A DNA stretch of 64,000 nucleotides, from contig NZ_CP014137.1 of assembly GCF_002291445.1 (NCBI RefSeq), positions 4,402,001 through 4,466,000 of the forward strand, in the 5' to 3' direction. The number at the start of each line of letters is the position of its first letter. Within the stretch, counting starts at the first letter, position 1. Made by a program: the position numbers and the translations under genes. This document shows, in pieces, positions 30,856 through 39,950 of the stretch. Under the pieces are notes generated by a model, which saw only the letters and a list, made by a program, of their open reading frames with translations, did no database searches and was not told the DNA's origin. Source of the stretch: Brenneria goodwinii. Its GTDB lineage: Bacteria > Pseudomonadota > Gammaproteobacteria > Enterobacterales > Enterobacteriaceae.

Positions 30856-31799
30856 CGTTCATCCCGGATGCGTGGATCCAGCAACAAATAGCTCAGATCT
30901 ATCAGAAAATTCAGCAGGATATGGGTCACGGCGAAGAACAGAACCACGCCCTGCAAGACCGGGAAATCCCGGTTGAGTACGGCGTCCACCGTGAGCTGTC
31001 CCAGGCCGGGAATGGCAAAAACCGTTTCCGTTACCACCACGCCGCCAAGCAGCAGGGCGGCGCTGACGCCGATCACCGTCGCCACCGGCACCGCCGCCAC
31101 CCTGAGCGCGTGATGCCGGAGCACCTGTAGCTCGGTGATGCCTTTGGCGCGGGCGGTGCGGATAAAGTCTTCGGTCAACGCTTCGCTGACCGCCGCGCGC
31201 GTGACGCGGGCGAGCAGCGCCACATAGGTCACCGACAGCGTGAGGCAGGGAAGAATCAAATTGCGCAGCCAGGGGATAACGCCCGCCGACAGTGGGTTAT
31301 AGCCCTGCACCGGCAGCCATTGCAGCTTGAGCGCCAACACATAGATCAGCAGATAGCCGATGACGAACACCGGGATGGAAAACCCCACCACGGAGCAGGA
31401 CATCACGCAGCGATCCAGCCAGCCGCCCATGCGCCAGGCCGCCAGCGCCCCCAGCGGCAGCGCAATGATGACGGTGAACAGCAGCGTGCCGAACGTCAGC
31501 GACAGCGTGGGTTCCATCCGCTGCATCAGCAGCGCGGTCACCGGCTGATTCATGAAAAAGGAGTAGCCGAAATCGCCGTGCAGCACCCCTTGCGCCCAGA
31601 TGGCGAACTGTTTCCACAGCGGCAGGGTCAGGCCCAGCTGTTCGCGGATGCGGTCGATATCCTCATTGGTCGCGCTATTGCCGCCGATAACCGCCGCCGG
31701 ATCGCCGGGAATCAGCCGGACTATCATAAAAATGGCGACCGCCACCACCAGCAAAACAGGGAGTGTCGCCAGTAGGCGTTTGCCGGTAAATGTCAACAT
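30852..31799 (-). CDS. Peptide-type ABC transporter permease (DppB-like)
   Basis: A 315-residue inner-membrane permease of the DppB/OppB type. The N-terminus has one helix (LLATLPVLLVVAVAIFMIVRLIPGDPA). The EAA motif region reads EALTEDFIRTARAKGITELQVLRHHALR. The C-terminus carries FAIPGLGQLTVDAVLNRDFP, a family hallmark. It is second in the operon, 57 bases after the binding-protein gene, and overlaps the DppC-like gene. Confidence 0.94.
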   Translation of the reverse strand: MLTFTGKRLLATLPVLLVVAVAIFMIVRLIPGDPAAVIGGNSATNEDIDRIREQLGLTLPLWKQFAIWAQGVLHGDFGYSFFMNQPVTALLMQRMEPTLSLTFGTLLFTVIIALPLGALAAWRMGGWLDRCVMSCSVVGFSIPVFVIGYLLIYVLALKLQWLPVQGYNPLSAGVIPWLRNLILPCLTLSVTYVALLARVTRAAVSEALTEDFIRTARAKGITELQVLRHHALRVAAVPVATVIGVSAALLLGGVVVTETVFAIPGLGQLTVDAVLNRDFPVLQGVVLFFAVTHILLNFLIDLSYLLLDPRIRDER

Positions 31800-31856
31800 G
31801 CTCGTTCCTCGTTCTTTGTTGCGACTGGCCGACTGGCGCCAGTGCGTCCGTCAGGT

Positions 31857-33479
31857 TTACTGTTTGCGAATATTCCAGTACACCTGCGCGCCCGATGGCA
31901 CCAGGCCGGTCACGTTCGAACGCACCGCCACCCGCAGCTCATACTGCCCCAGCGGCACATGAGTGACGGTTGCAAAGGCGCGCAGCTGAATTTGCGCGGC
32001 GATTTTCTTTTTCTCATCTTCATCCATGGTGCGGGCGAAGCGGGCTTTCATCGCTTCCAGCTCGGGATCGTCCTGCCAGCCGAACCAGCCCTTTTCCCCA
32101 CGGGCGTTCATCATCGCCATGGTGAGCGGATTGAGCACGTCCTCCGCCGCCCAGGCGGTCATAAACGCATTCCAGCCGCCGGCCGACGGCGCGTCTTTTT
32201 TGGCGCGACGCGCCACCAGGGTCTGCCAGTCCATGTTCTGCAAATCGACCTTGAAGCCGGCCTGTTCCAACTGCTGTTTGGCGACCAGCGGCAGTTTGGC
32301 GATGGTCGGGGAGTCGGTGGGGCGCATCAGGACAATCGGCTGACCCTGGTAGCCCGCTTGTTGCAGCAGCGCTTTGGCTTTTTGCGGATCGGCTACGCCG
32401 GTAAACTCGCCGGTTTCGTCCGAAGCGAAGGCGGTGCCGCAGGGATACATGCTTTTGCAGAATTTTTGCAGTTCCGGCACGCCGATCTGCACGCGCAGCA
32501 TTTGCTGTTCGCCCAGCGCCAGCATGGCGGCGCGGCGAATACGCACATCGTTGAACGGCGGCTGCAGGAAATTAAAGCGGATGATCTGCAACATGCCTAT
32601 CGGCTGCGATTTGACCAGATTGATATTGGGCGCTTTGCCCAGCGACGGGATCTGTTCGAACGCCGGCTGTTCCAGAATATCGGCTTCGCCGTTAACCAGC
32701 GCGTTATATTGGGTTTGCGGATCGCGGATGATGAGCCATTCTACGCGGTCAATGTAGACTTTTTTCCCGCCCGCGGTGCCGGATGGCGGCTCATCGCGCG
32801 GCACGTAGTTGGGGTTTTTAACGTAGACCACCCGTTCGCCGGATTTGTACTCGTCGGTCTTGAACATATAAGGGCCGGAACCGACGGTGTTGCGGATTTG
32901 CACGTCGCCGGAGGTCTGCGCGACCGCTTTCGGCATAATAAACGGTACGTTGGAGGAGGGTTTGCCCAACGCTTCCAGCATCATGCCAAAGGGCTCTTTC
33001 AGCGTGATGGTAAAGGTTTTCGCATCCACCGCCTGATAATGGTCGATGAACGACGCCAGCACGCTGCCGAAGCTGTCGCGCGTGGACCAGCGTTGCAGCG
33101 AAGGGATAACGTCATCGCTGGTCACCGGGGAGCCGTCGCTGAATTTCAGCCCGTCGCGCAGCACGAATGTCCAGGTCAGGCTATCGTCCGATATTTTCCA
33201 GCTATCGACCATTTGCGGTTTGATGTTGCCGTCGATATCGGTACCGAACAAGGTGTCGTAAATCATATAGCCATGATTGCGGGTGACATTGGCCGTGGTC
33301 CACATGGGATCGAGTGAAACCAGATTACTGCTGGGGATGATTTTCAATACGTCGGCAGGCGTTGCGGCAAAGGACGATGTGCTGAAAAACAACGCCAGCA
33401 CGCCGTAAATAATTCGATGTGAGGTTAATTGTGTGGTTATTTTATTGATGAATGCATTTTTAACCATCATGAGTTTCAT
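31857..33479 (-). CDS. Peptide-type ABC transporter substrate-binding protein (family 5)
   Basis: A 540-residue periplasmic binding protein of family 5 (DppA/OppA type). A signal sequence ends near TSSFAATPA. The mature start LKIIPSSNLVSLDPMWTTANVTRNHGYMIYDTLF is typical. I chose the ATG at 33479 because GGGG lies 5-6 bases upstream; a longer frame reaches 33500. It is the first gene of the five-gene operon (binding protein, two permeases, ATPase, amidase). A LysR gene lies divergently about 730 bases away and is a candidate regulator. Confidence 0.92.
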   Translation of the reverse strand: MKLMMVKNAFINKITTQLTSHRIIYGVLALFFSTSSFAATPADVLKIIPSSNLVSLDPMWTTANVTRNHGYMIYDTLFGTDIDGNIKPQMVDSWKISDDSLTWTFVLRDGLKFSDGSPVTSDDVIPSLQRWSTRDSFGSVLASFIDHYQAVDAKTFTITLKEPFGMMLEALGKPSSNVPFIMPKAVAQTSGDVQIRNTVGSGPYMFKTDEYKSGERVVYVKNPNYVPRDEPPSGTAGGKKVYIDRVEWLIIRDPQTQYNALVNGEADILEQPAFEQIPSLGKAPNINLVKSQPIGMLQIIRFNFLQPPFNDVRIRRAAMLALGEQQMLRVQIGVPELQKFCKSMYPCGTAFASDETGEFTGVADPQKAKALLQQAGYQGQPIVLMRPTDSPTIAKLPLVAKQQLEQAGFKVDLQNMDWQTLVARRAKKDAPSAGGWNAFMTAWAAEDVLNPLTMAMMNARGEKGWFGWQDDPELEAMKARFARTMDEDEKKKIAAQIQLRAFATVTHVPLGQYELRVAVRSNVTGLVPSGAQVYWNIRKQ

Positions 33480-34210
33480 AGTATCCCCGATGTTATCCAA
33501 CAGCCGGTCCGGCTATGGCATTAAGTGGAATTGAAAGTAAAACGCATTATTGAGATATCACGGTGTTTATAAAATAAAAGATCTTCTCCTGATATTAAAA
33601 ACACTACAAAAGTATGGCTCACTAGGCTATCACAACATCAGCGACCCGGTGTCTACAAAAAGTAGACGCTAATTTTTTCTTATGGGACAGGTCATTAAAT
33701 TATTATTGTTTATTATCATGATGTTATTTTTTATATCGCTCATGCGGTGCTGGTAAAAAGTAATCAATAAAGTAGATTTTTGCAGTGACGATGCATATTA
33801 GTGCAGTTTGAAAAGAGATATTACTATTAATTATGAATCCTATTTTCATAGTAAATTGATGTTTTTAATTGATAATTGATCGGCAATAGCGGCCATGTTA
33901 ATCGTTTTATTCTTTGTCGCGGCGTGATGCACCTGTTTCCGGCGATAGTTTGCACTGGCATAGTGCAAATTATCGCAAATACATTAGGTTACTCAGCCAT
34001 AAGAAAATAGCCTGTCTTGGTCGGAACAATAAAAAACCGGTGCTAATGAAATTAGCGTGGAGGGAAATAAACAGGGAATGGCACGTTTATTGCTGGTTTA
34101 TACTCTGAATAATTAATTCGAGTTGCAGAAAAGCCATGCGCCTGCGGCTTGAAGTATGACGAATATATTGACTGATAGTCAGCATCGATCCACGGGTTTC
34201 AGGAGCCGCC
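33480..34210. promoter_or_regulatory. AT-rich divergent regulatory region with a GTCTAC palindrome
   Basis: This 731-base gap lies between the peptide importer operon and its divergent LysR gene. No convincing gene is seen. GTCTAC-AAAAA-GTAGAC (33651-33667) is a perfect palindrome about 170 bases before the operon start and could be an operator. A decayed copy of the dispersed repeat (CGAGTTGCAG ... GCTTGAAGTATGACGAATAT) occupies about 34112-34161. Confidence 0.5.
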
Positions 34211-35110
34211 ATGCAACTCAGGGCATTAAGATACTTTAACGAAGTGGCGCAATGTGTTTCGTTGCGTAAAGCGGCCACCCGTTTATATGTGACGCCCAGC
34301 GCGGTAAGCCGTCAGATTGAGCAACTGGAACATTTTTATGGCGCTTCGCTGATTGAAAGAAATCCGCGTGGTATCCGCTTAACGCGCGAGGGCGAATTCC
34401 TGGCTCAGGCCATCAATGCCACGTTGCGTGAACTGGACCATGTGAAGGAGCATATCGCCAACAGCCAGGGAGTGGTGGCGGGAACCATTCGGATGTTCGT
34501 CAGCGAGGGCTTAATTTCCAGCATGCTGGCGCCGGTGCTGGCTAAATTTTCCCAGCAGTATCCCAAGGTGCAGTTTCAAATCGAAACCGGCAGCGCGCCC
34601 CGCATCGCAGATGCGTTTCGCGCCGGTGAAGCGGATATCGGGCTGACGTTCTACATGCCGCCCTGCGCCGAAATTGAAGTGACCCACCATTGCGATTTAT
34701 GGCATCGCATCCTGGTGCCGCAGGGACATCCGTTCACCGAGCGCCACTCCGTCACCATCAAGGATCTTGCCGGGCAGCCGCTGGCCATCCCCAACGCCAC
34801 CTTCTCCACCCGGCAAATCATCGAAGCCGCCGCCAGAAAAGAGGGGGTTCAGCTTAACGTCGCCTACACCACCAGCTCGGTGGAAGTACAAAAGTGCCTT
34901 GCGCGAACCGGTATCGCTCTGCTGGTTCTGCCGCAGGCCGCGCGTCAGGACAGGGATCTGGGCGATGGCCTGATTGCCGTACCGTTGCTCGATCCGCTGA
35001 TTGAACGCGTGCGGGTCGATCTGTGTTTGCCCCGGCAAAGAACGGCATCCATCGCCATCAAAACCTGCCAAAGCATGCTGGCGCAAATCATGGCGGACTG
35101 CGCAATTTAA
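34211..35110 (+). CDS. LysR family transcriptional regulator
   Basis: A 299-residue LysR-type regulator. The N-terminal helix-turn-helix reads LRKAATRLYVTPSAVSRQIEQLE, followed by YGASLIERNPRGIRLTREG. The remainder is the usual two-lobed effector domain, starting about residue 90. It is divergent from the peptide importer and amidase operon, the common arrangement for a LysR gene and its target, and converges with the amino-acid ABC operon on its other side. The effector is unknown. Confidence 0.92.
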   Translation: MQLRALRYFNEVAQCVSLRKAATRLYVTPSAVSRQIEQLEHFYGASLIERNPRGIRLTREGEFLAQAINATLRELDHVKEHIANSQGVVAGTIRMFVSEGLISSMLAPVLAKFSQQYPKVQFQIETGSAPRIADAFRAGEADIGLTFYMPPCAEIEVTHHCDLWHRILVPQGHPFTERHSVTIKDLAGQPLAIPNATFSTRQIIEAAARKEGVQLNVAYTTSSVEVQKCLARTGIALLVLPQAARQDRDLGDGLIAVPLLDPLIERVRVDLCLPRQRTASIAIKTCQSMLAQIMADCAI

Positions 35111-35143
35111 CGCCCTGCGTTGCGCTTTCAATGCGCGGTGAAC

Positions 35144-35893
35144 TCATGTCATCATATGGCCCAGAAACGCTTTGATCCGCGGCTGAGCGACCGCGGAGAA
35201 AAACTCCTCCGGCGGCAAGTCCGCCGCGATTTTCCCCCGATCGATAAAAATCATCCGGTCGGCGACTCTCCTGGCGAAGCGCATTTCATGCGTCACGCAC
35301 AGCATCGTCATACCGTTTCCCGCCAGATTGACCATGATGTCGAGGATTTCGTTGACCACTTCGGGATCCAGCGCCGAGGTGGGTTCATCGAATAACATGA
35401 TGTCCGGCGCCATGCATAGGGCGCGGGCAATGGCGACGCGCTGCTGCTGTCCGCCGGAAAGCTGCTCGGCATACTTGTCCGCGTGTAACGTTAGCTTAAC
35501 CTTGCCCAGGAAATGGCGCGCCCGATCTTCCGCCTCGGCGTGCGATATGCCCAGAACCTTGAGCGGGGCCAGCATGCAGTTCTGCAATGCCGTCATGTGT
35601 GGGAACAGATTGAAGCTCTGGAAAACCATACCTACACGGCGCCGGATGTCGTGGATATTATCGATGCCCTTGCCGGTCAAGGTGTCGATGACGGTTATCC
35701 GCCCGCCCTGATAATCCTCAAGGCCGTTGATACAGCGGATAAAGGTTGATTTCCCAGAGCCGGAAGGGCCGCAGATCACGATCTTTTCGCCCTTTTTGAC
35801 GAAAAGATCGAGACCCTTCAGAACTCTGGTGTCGCCGTAATACTTTTCCAGACCGCTGATACGGATAATGATGTCGGAATTGTCAGGTGTCAT
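35144..35893 (-). CDS. Polar amino acid-type ABC transporter ATP-binding protein
   Basis: A 249-residue ATPase of the GlnQ/HisP class. Walker A is GPSGSGKS, the signature LSGGQQQRVAIARAL and Walker B IMLFDEPTSALDPE. MVFQSFNLFPHMTALQN (Q-loop) and LCVTHEMRFARRVADR (H-loop) are typical. It is the last gene of the operon that begins at 39692, 65 bases after the lyase-like gene. Confidence 0.94.
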   Translation of the reverse strand: MTPDNSDIIIRISGLEKYYGDTRVLKGLDLFVKKGEKIVICGPSGSGKSTFIRCINGLEDYQGGRITVIDTLTGKGIDNIHDIRRRVGMVFQSFNLFPHMTALQNCMLAPLKVLGISHAEAEDRARHFLGKVKLTLHADKYAEQLSGGQQQRVAIARALCMAPDIMLFDEPTSALDPEVVNEILDIMVNLAGNGMTMLCVTHEMRFARRVADRMIFIDRGKIAADLPPEEFFSAVAQPRIKAFLGHMMT

Positions 35894-35958
35894 TTATAGA
35901 TACCTTATTAATCATGGCCTTGCGTGATTACGCGCAAGTCGTTGCCGCCGGGGATAAC

Positions 35959-37476
35959 TCATGCAGACAGTTGTTCCAGGGCGTTGCGGAGCGTATCGGC
36001 GGTATCCTTATGACGATCGATCCGTTGCTGATTGAGTCCGGCGGCATCCGCGATCGCGGCGAGGGAATCCGCTATCATCGCGTTTACCGATGCGGCGGAC
36101 GGCCCGCCGGAAAGACGCCCCTGGACGCATTTCACCGGGTCGAGACACGCCTGTATCTCTTGCGCGGACATCCCCAGCGTACGGCCGATTTCATCTTGCG
36201 CCGCTTTGTCGATCATCTGCGTGTTAATGCGATCGGCGGTAAGCCCCTGCGCCAAGGCTTCATGGACCACGGCTCCCACAATATGGTGCGCTTCGCGAAA
36301 GGAGATGTCGTAGTGTTTGACCATGGCGTCGGCCAGATCGGTGACGGTACAGAAATCCGCATAGGCTCTGGACAGCATGGCCTGCCGGTTTGGTCTGCCG
36401 GTGCGCACCAGCAGGGTCAGGATTTCCACGGCGTCGGCGCACAGCGCGAGCATATCGGGAAATGAAGAGATGCTTTCCCGGTTGGCGTCGCCGGAGTGGC
36501 TGAAGTTGGTGATCCGCTGTGCGCTCATGGCGGCGGTATACATGCCGAGCACATGGGCGGCCCGGCCTTTCAGATACTCCAGCGCCACCGGATTCTTTTT
36601 CTGCGGCATGATGCTTGAGGTGCCGGCGACGCTATCCGGGAAATCAATAAAATTGAATTCATTGGTCACCCAGATGAAGTAATCCTGCGCGATGCGGCTC
36701 CAGGTGGTCGCCAACTGGGTCATGGCCGACATGATTTCGAACAGGCCATCGCGCGAGGCGACCGCGTCCAGGGTATGCTGGGTGACGGAAGAAAAGCCCA
36801 GGGCGCTGGCGGAAGTCTGACGATCGATAGCGAAGGTGGTGCCGGCTAATGCGCAGGCGCCCAGCGGACAGCTGTCAATATGCGCGTAGGCCGCTGCCAG
36901 CCTTTCGGTATCACGGGCCAGCGCCTGCTCGATGCCCGCCAGCCAGAATCCGTAGGTAATGGGCTGTGCCGGCTGCAAATGGGTGTAGCCCGGCATAACG
37001 GCATCCGCATATTGTTTGGCCTGCTGAACGAGCAACCGCCGTAGCGTCAGCAATTGCGCGATCAAACCCGTCAGCCCTTCTCTGGCCTGAAGGCGGTCGA
37101 TGGTCGCCAGAATATCATTACGGCTGCGCGCCATATGCAACCTGCCCGCATGGTCCATGCCGATACGATCCACCAGACAGCTTTCATAATTTAAATAGGC
37201 GTCTTCTTTAAAGGGATCCAGCTTTACCGCCGCCGGCCCGTCATTAACTAAATCCAATAAGCCGCGCGCCAGGATTTTTACCGATGCGGCGGGTAAGAGA
37301 TGCTGTTGATTCAGCATGATTAAATGTGCCGCATTAATTTGCGTAATAAAGAAAAAGTTTTTCTCAAAGCTTTTGGTTAAGCGCGGCAGATAAATAAGAC
37401 GGCATATTTCTTCCGCAGTGGGTTCCGACAGGCGTGGGCTTACCGGCGATCCTGATGGTTGACGATCGATAGACAT
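35959..37476 (-). CDS. Argininosuccinate lyase-like enzyme of the fumarase/aspartase superfamily
   Basis: A 505-residue enzyme of the superfamily whose members eliminate fumarate from succinyl-type substrates. The three signature regions are present: HMARSRND, GYTHLQPAQPIT and the catalytic Ser loop AGTSSIMPQKKNP. It is about 45-50 residues longer than E. coli ArgH and sits inside an amino-acid-type importer operon rather than with arg genes. That suggests it cleaves an imported N-succinyl or aminopolycarboxylate compound (compare EDDS lyase), but this is inference. ATG 37476 has GGAG upstream; the longer frame would overlap the permease gene by 95 bases. Confidence 0.85.
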   Translation of the reverse strand: MSIDRQPSGSPVSPRLSEPTAEEICRLIYLPRLTKSFEKNFFFITQINAAHLIMLNQQHLLPAASVKILARGLLDLVNDGPAAVKLDPFKEDAYLNYESCLVDRIGMDHAGRLHMARSRNDILATIDRLQAREGLTGLIAQLLTLRRLLVQQAKQYADAVMPGYTHLQPAQPITYGFWLAGIEQALARDTERLAAAYAHIDSCPLGACALAGTTFAIDRQTSASALGFSSVTQHTLDAVASRDGLFEIMSAMTQLATTWSRIAQDYFIWVTNEFNFIDFPDSVAGTSSIMPQKKNPVALEYLKGRAAHVLGMYTAAMSAQRITNFSHSGDANRESISSFPDMLALCADAVEILTLLVRTGRPNRQAMLSRAYADFCTVTDLADAMVKHYDISFREAHHIVGAVVHEALAQGLTADRINTQMIDKAAQDEIGRTLGMSAQEIQACLDPVKCVQGRLSGGPSAASVNAMIADSLAAIADAAGLNQQRIDRHKDTADTLRNALEQLSA

Positions 37477-37492
37477 GATATTACTCCAATGA

Positions 37493-38164
37493 TTACTGAT
37501 ATTTTTTGCCGACTCTTTTCTCGTATAAACGGCCAGCCTGGGTGAATAAGGAACAAATAACAAAATAGGTCGCCAATATTCCGGCATAAACGAAAAACGA
37601 GGGATTATTGCCAGACATTAATGTCGTCTGCTCGATATAGTTTTTCCCATTGAGAAATAATTCATCAACGCCGACGAGCGCCCCCAGCGATGACGCCTGA
37701 ATAAGCAGCGTAATTTGTCCAAGATAGGCGGGAATGATTGCCCGCAACGCCTGCGGCCAGATAATCAGCAGATAAATTTTCCAAGCTGAAAGCCCCAGAG
37801 AAGCGGCGCTTTCGCGCTGGCCTTTGGAGACTGAAGCAATACCGCCGCGCACGATTTCAATGCCGTTGGCGCTGGCCCAAAACGTCAGGCCGACAGAAAC
37901 CGACAGAAACGGCGGCAGAGTCAATCCCAGCAACGGCAGGGTAAAGTAAATAAAAAATACGATAACAACGAGTGGAATGGAGCGAAAACACTCCACATAA
38001 CCGCGAATGATAAAACGCAGCCAGGGTAAATCAACCGTTGAGAGCGAGCCGAATATAACGGAAATCAGGGTGGTGGCGACCAGCGTGACGATAGATATTT
38101 TAAAGGTGCCTAATAAACCATAGCCAAATAATGCGAGCTCGGTGAGGAAAGTATAGGTATTCAT
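37493..38164 (-). CDS. Amino acid-type ABC transporter permease, second
   Basis: A 223-residue inner-membrane permease of the HisMQ type with about five helices. The conserved segment GYVECFRSIPLVVIVFFIYF and the EAA region (SVSKGQRESAASLGLSAWKIYLLIIWPQALR) mark the family. Its start overlaps the stop of the preceding permease gene by one base (TAATG), so they are coupled. It pairs with that permease to form the channel. Confidence 0.93.
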   Translation of the reverse strand: MNTYTFLTELALFGYGLLGTFKISIVTLVATTLISVIFGSLSTVDLPWLRFIIRGYVECFRSIPLVVIVFFIYFTLPLLGLTLPPFLSVSVGLTFWASANGIEIVRGGIASVSKGQRESAASLGLSAWKIYLLIIWPQALRAIIPAYLGQITLLIQASSLGALVGVDELFLNGKNYIEQTTLMSGNNPSFFVYAGILATYFVICSLFTQAGRLYEKRVGKKYQ

Positions 38165-38823
38165 TATCTGGCCCCCCTGTTTAGACGCATTTCCAGGCGG
38201 TGGCCAATAAATACCAGAATCAAAACCAGGGCGATGTAGATCACCGCGATCGCGGCGAACATTTCGAAGGCTTTAAAATCAAGAGAGATACGGTCCACCG
38301 CAACATAGGTCAGCTCGGCGAAGCCGATGGTTTGCAGATAAGACGAGTTTTTCAGCATGGATATCGCCGTATTCAATACCGCCGGCAAACACGACTTTAA
38401 GGCAATGGGTAAGGCGATATAGATAAAATAGTGTAATCGGCTCAAATCCAATGCCATGGCGGCTTCTTTTATGCCATGATGAACCGTTATTAATCCACCG
38501 CGAAAGTTTTCTACCTGATAAGCGCCCGCCCAAAGCGAGAGACATATTATCCCCGACCAGAATGATGATAACTGTATGCCAATACTCGGCAGGCCGTAAT
38601 AAATAAAAAACAGTTGAGCCAGGATGGGCGTATTTCTAATAACTTCAATATACCATTTAAATATTCCACTGATGATGGGTATAGATAATGTTCTGCATAT
38701 CGCCCCCAATATACCGATAAATAATGAACAGAATAAGGCAATGACGGTAACGATAAGCGTCATTGCCAATCCGTTCATCAACATTGGGATATGCTGATAA
38801 ATATAGATGAAATCAAAACCCAT
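38164..38823 (-). CDS. Amino acid-type ABC transporter permease, first
   Basis: A 219-residue HisMQ-type permease. WYIEVIRNTPILAQLFFIYYGLP and the EAA region (TVHHGIKEAAMALDLSRLHYFIYIALPIALK) are clear. It follows the binding-protein gene by 32 bases. The two permeases are different in sequence, so the channel is a heterodimer, as in glutamate or histidine systems. Confidence 0.93.
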   Translation of the reverse strand: MGFDFIYIYQHIPMLMNGLAMTLIVTVIALFCSLFIGILGAICRTLSIPIISGIFKWYIEVIRNTPILAQLFFIYYGLPSIGIQLSSFWSGIICLSLWAGAYQVENFRGGLITVHHGIKEAAMALDLSRLHYFIYIALPIALKSCLPAVLNTAISMLKNSSYLQTIGFAELTYVAVDRISLDFKAFEMFAAIAVIYIALVLILVFIGHRLEMRLNRGAR

Positions 38824-38855
38824 TCGCTATCCCCTGATTTATCAATACGGCTGTT

Positions 38856-39692
38856 TTATTTCCCGTCCGGACGGGGATTCTGAAACATATTGATGTAATA
38901 TCCGGTTATCTCTTGAGGGACCGATTGATTAATCCATTGCCTGAATAAATCATCGCTGCGCATTTTATCGATTGATGCATCGATAAAGGCTTTCCATTGC
39001 GGTTCATTTTTACGTAATCCGATCCCGGTATTGGAATACTGATAGGCATCGTCAAGCATATAAACGGACGTGTCTTTGGTGGTCAGCATCTTCAATGTCG
39101 CGCCGTCATGGGCATAGGCGTCGGCGCGCCCTTGTTTTAATGCCTGCAATGAATCACTGGAGCTATTGAGCCGCAATGTCGTAACGGTCGGCATATTTTC
39201 CTCGAACCACTGGGCCTGAACGGAGCCTTTCGGGGTGGCGACGATATGGCCGGCCAGATCGGCGACCTTTTTAAGCGTGCTTCCCTGCTTGACCAGCACG
39301 CCGCTCTCGCCCCAGCGGTAAGGTTTGGAGAAATCGATGACGCGCTCGCGTTCCGGGGTGATGCCCAGCGTGGCTATCAAGAGATCGACCCTGCCGGCGG
39401 CCAACTGCGACACCCGGTTTTCCGCGGTCACGCAGGTTAAATCCAACTTGGCGGCGTCGCCGAATAGCCATTGCGCTATCTGCCGCGCCATATCGACCTC
39501 GACTCCCGCCGGAGAACGCGTTGCATCGATGAAGCCATAGGGCGGCTGGTCGCAGCGGACGCCGGCTTTTAACACCCCTTTGGCTATGATGGACGGCGGG
39601 GCCGGGGGCAGCTCGGCCGAAAACAGCGGAAAGGAGGATAGGGCGATGGCCGTGAACAGGACGCAACGACTTGTTTTCAGGGGCAAATTCAT
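38856..39692 (-). CDS. Amino acid-type ABC transporter substrate-binding protein (family 3)
   Basis: A 278-residue periplasmic binding protein of family 3. A signal peptide (CVLFTAIALSSFPLFSA) precedes the mature part. GVLKAGVRCDQPPYGFID, GVEVDMARQIAQ and DLLIATLGITPERERVIDFSKPY are family hallmarks. It is the first gene of the operon: binding protein, two permeases, lyase-like enzyme, ATPase. The LysR gene at 39951 is divergent. The ligand is unknown; the lyase suggests a succinyl or aspartyl adduct. Confidence 0.92.
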   Translation of the reverse strand: MNLPLKTSRCVLFTAIALSSFPLFSAELPPAPPSIIAKGVLKAGVRCDQPPYGFIDATRSPAGVEVDMARQIAQWLFGDAAKLDLTCVTAENRVSQLAAGRVDLLIATLGITPERERVIDFSKPYRWGESGVLVKQGSTLKKVADLAGHIVATPKGSVQAQWFEENMPTVTTLRLNSSSDSLQALKQGRADAYAHDGATLKMLTTKDTSVYMLDDAYQYSNTGIGLRKNEPQWKAFIDASIDKMRSDDLFRQWINQSVPQEITGYYINMFQNPRPDGK

Positions 39693-39950
39693 ACATTGAC
39701 TCCTTACACAAAAGATGACTGACAGAGGCGGCGCCGCATGGATAGCGCGCGGCGGCCAAAACCGGATCCTGTGATGAAATTGAGTCTAAAAGGTTTGAAT
39801 CCGCAAAGATAATTCCGATGTATGACCGCCCTATGCGTTTTTGATATACAGTGGCTTGGGCGTAAGACGGGAAGAAAAAAGCGTTGGCGTTATAAAAACG
39901 GACGGGATTGCTCTTATATCAGGGACGGGCTCTGTTTTTATGAGGTAATA

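Noticed and set aside
31842..33317. A 491-codon plus-strand frame opposite the family 5 binding protein
   Set aside because: The minus strand encodes a clear binding protein with signal sequence and operon context; the plus frame is a GC-rich shadow.
35959..37476. Calling the lyase-like gene argH
   Set aside because: It is too long, lies in a transporter operon and differs from E. coli ArgH; only superfamily membership is supported.
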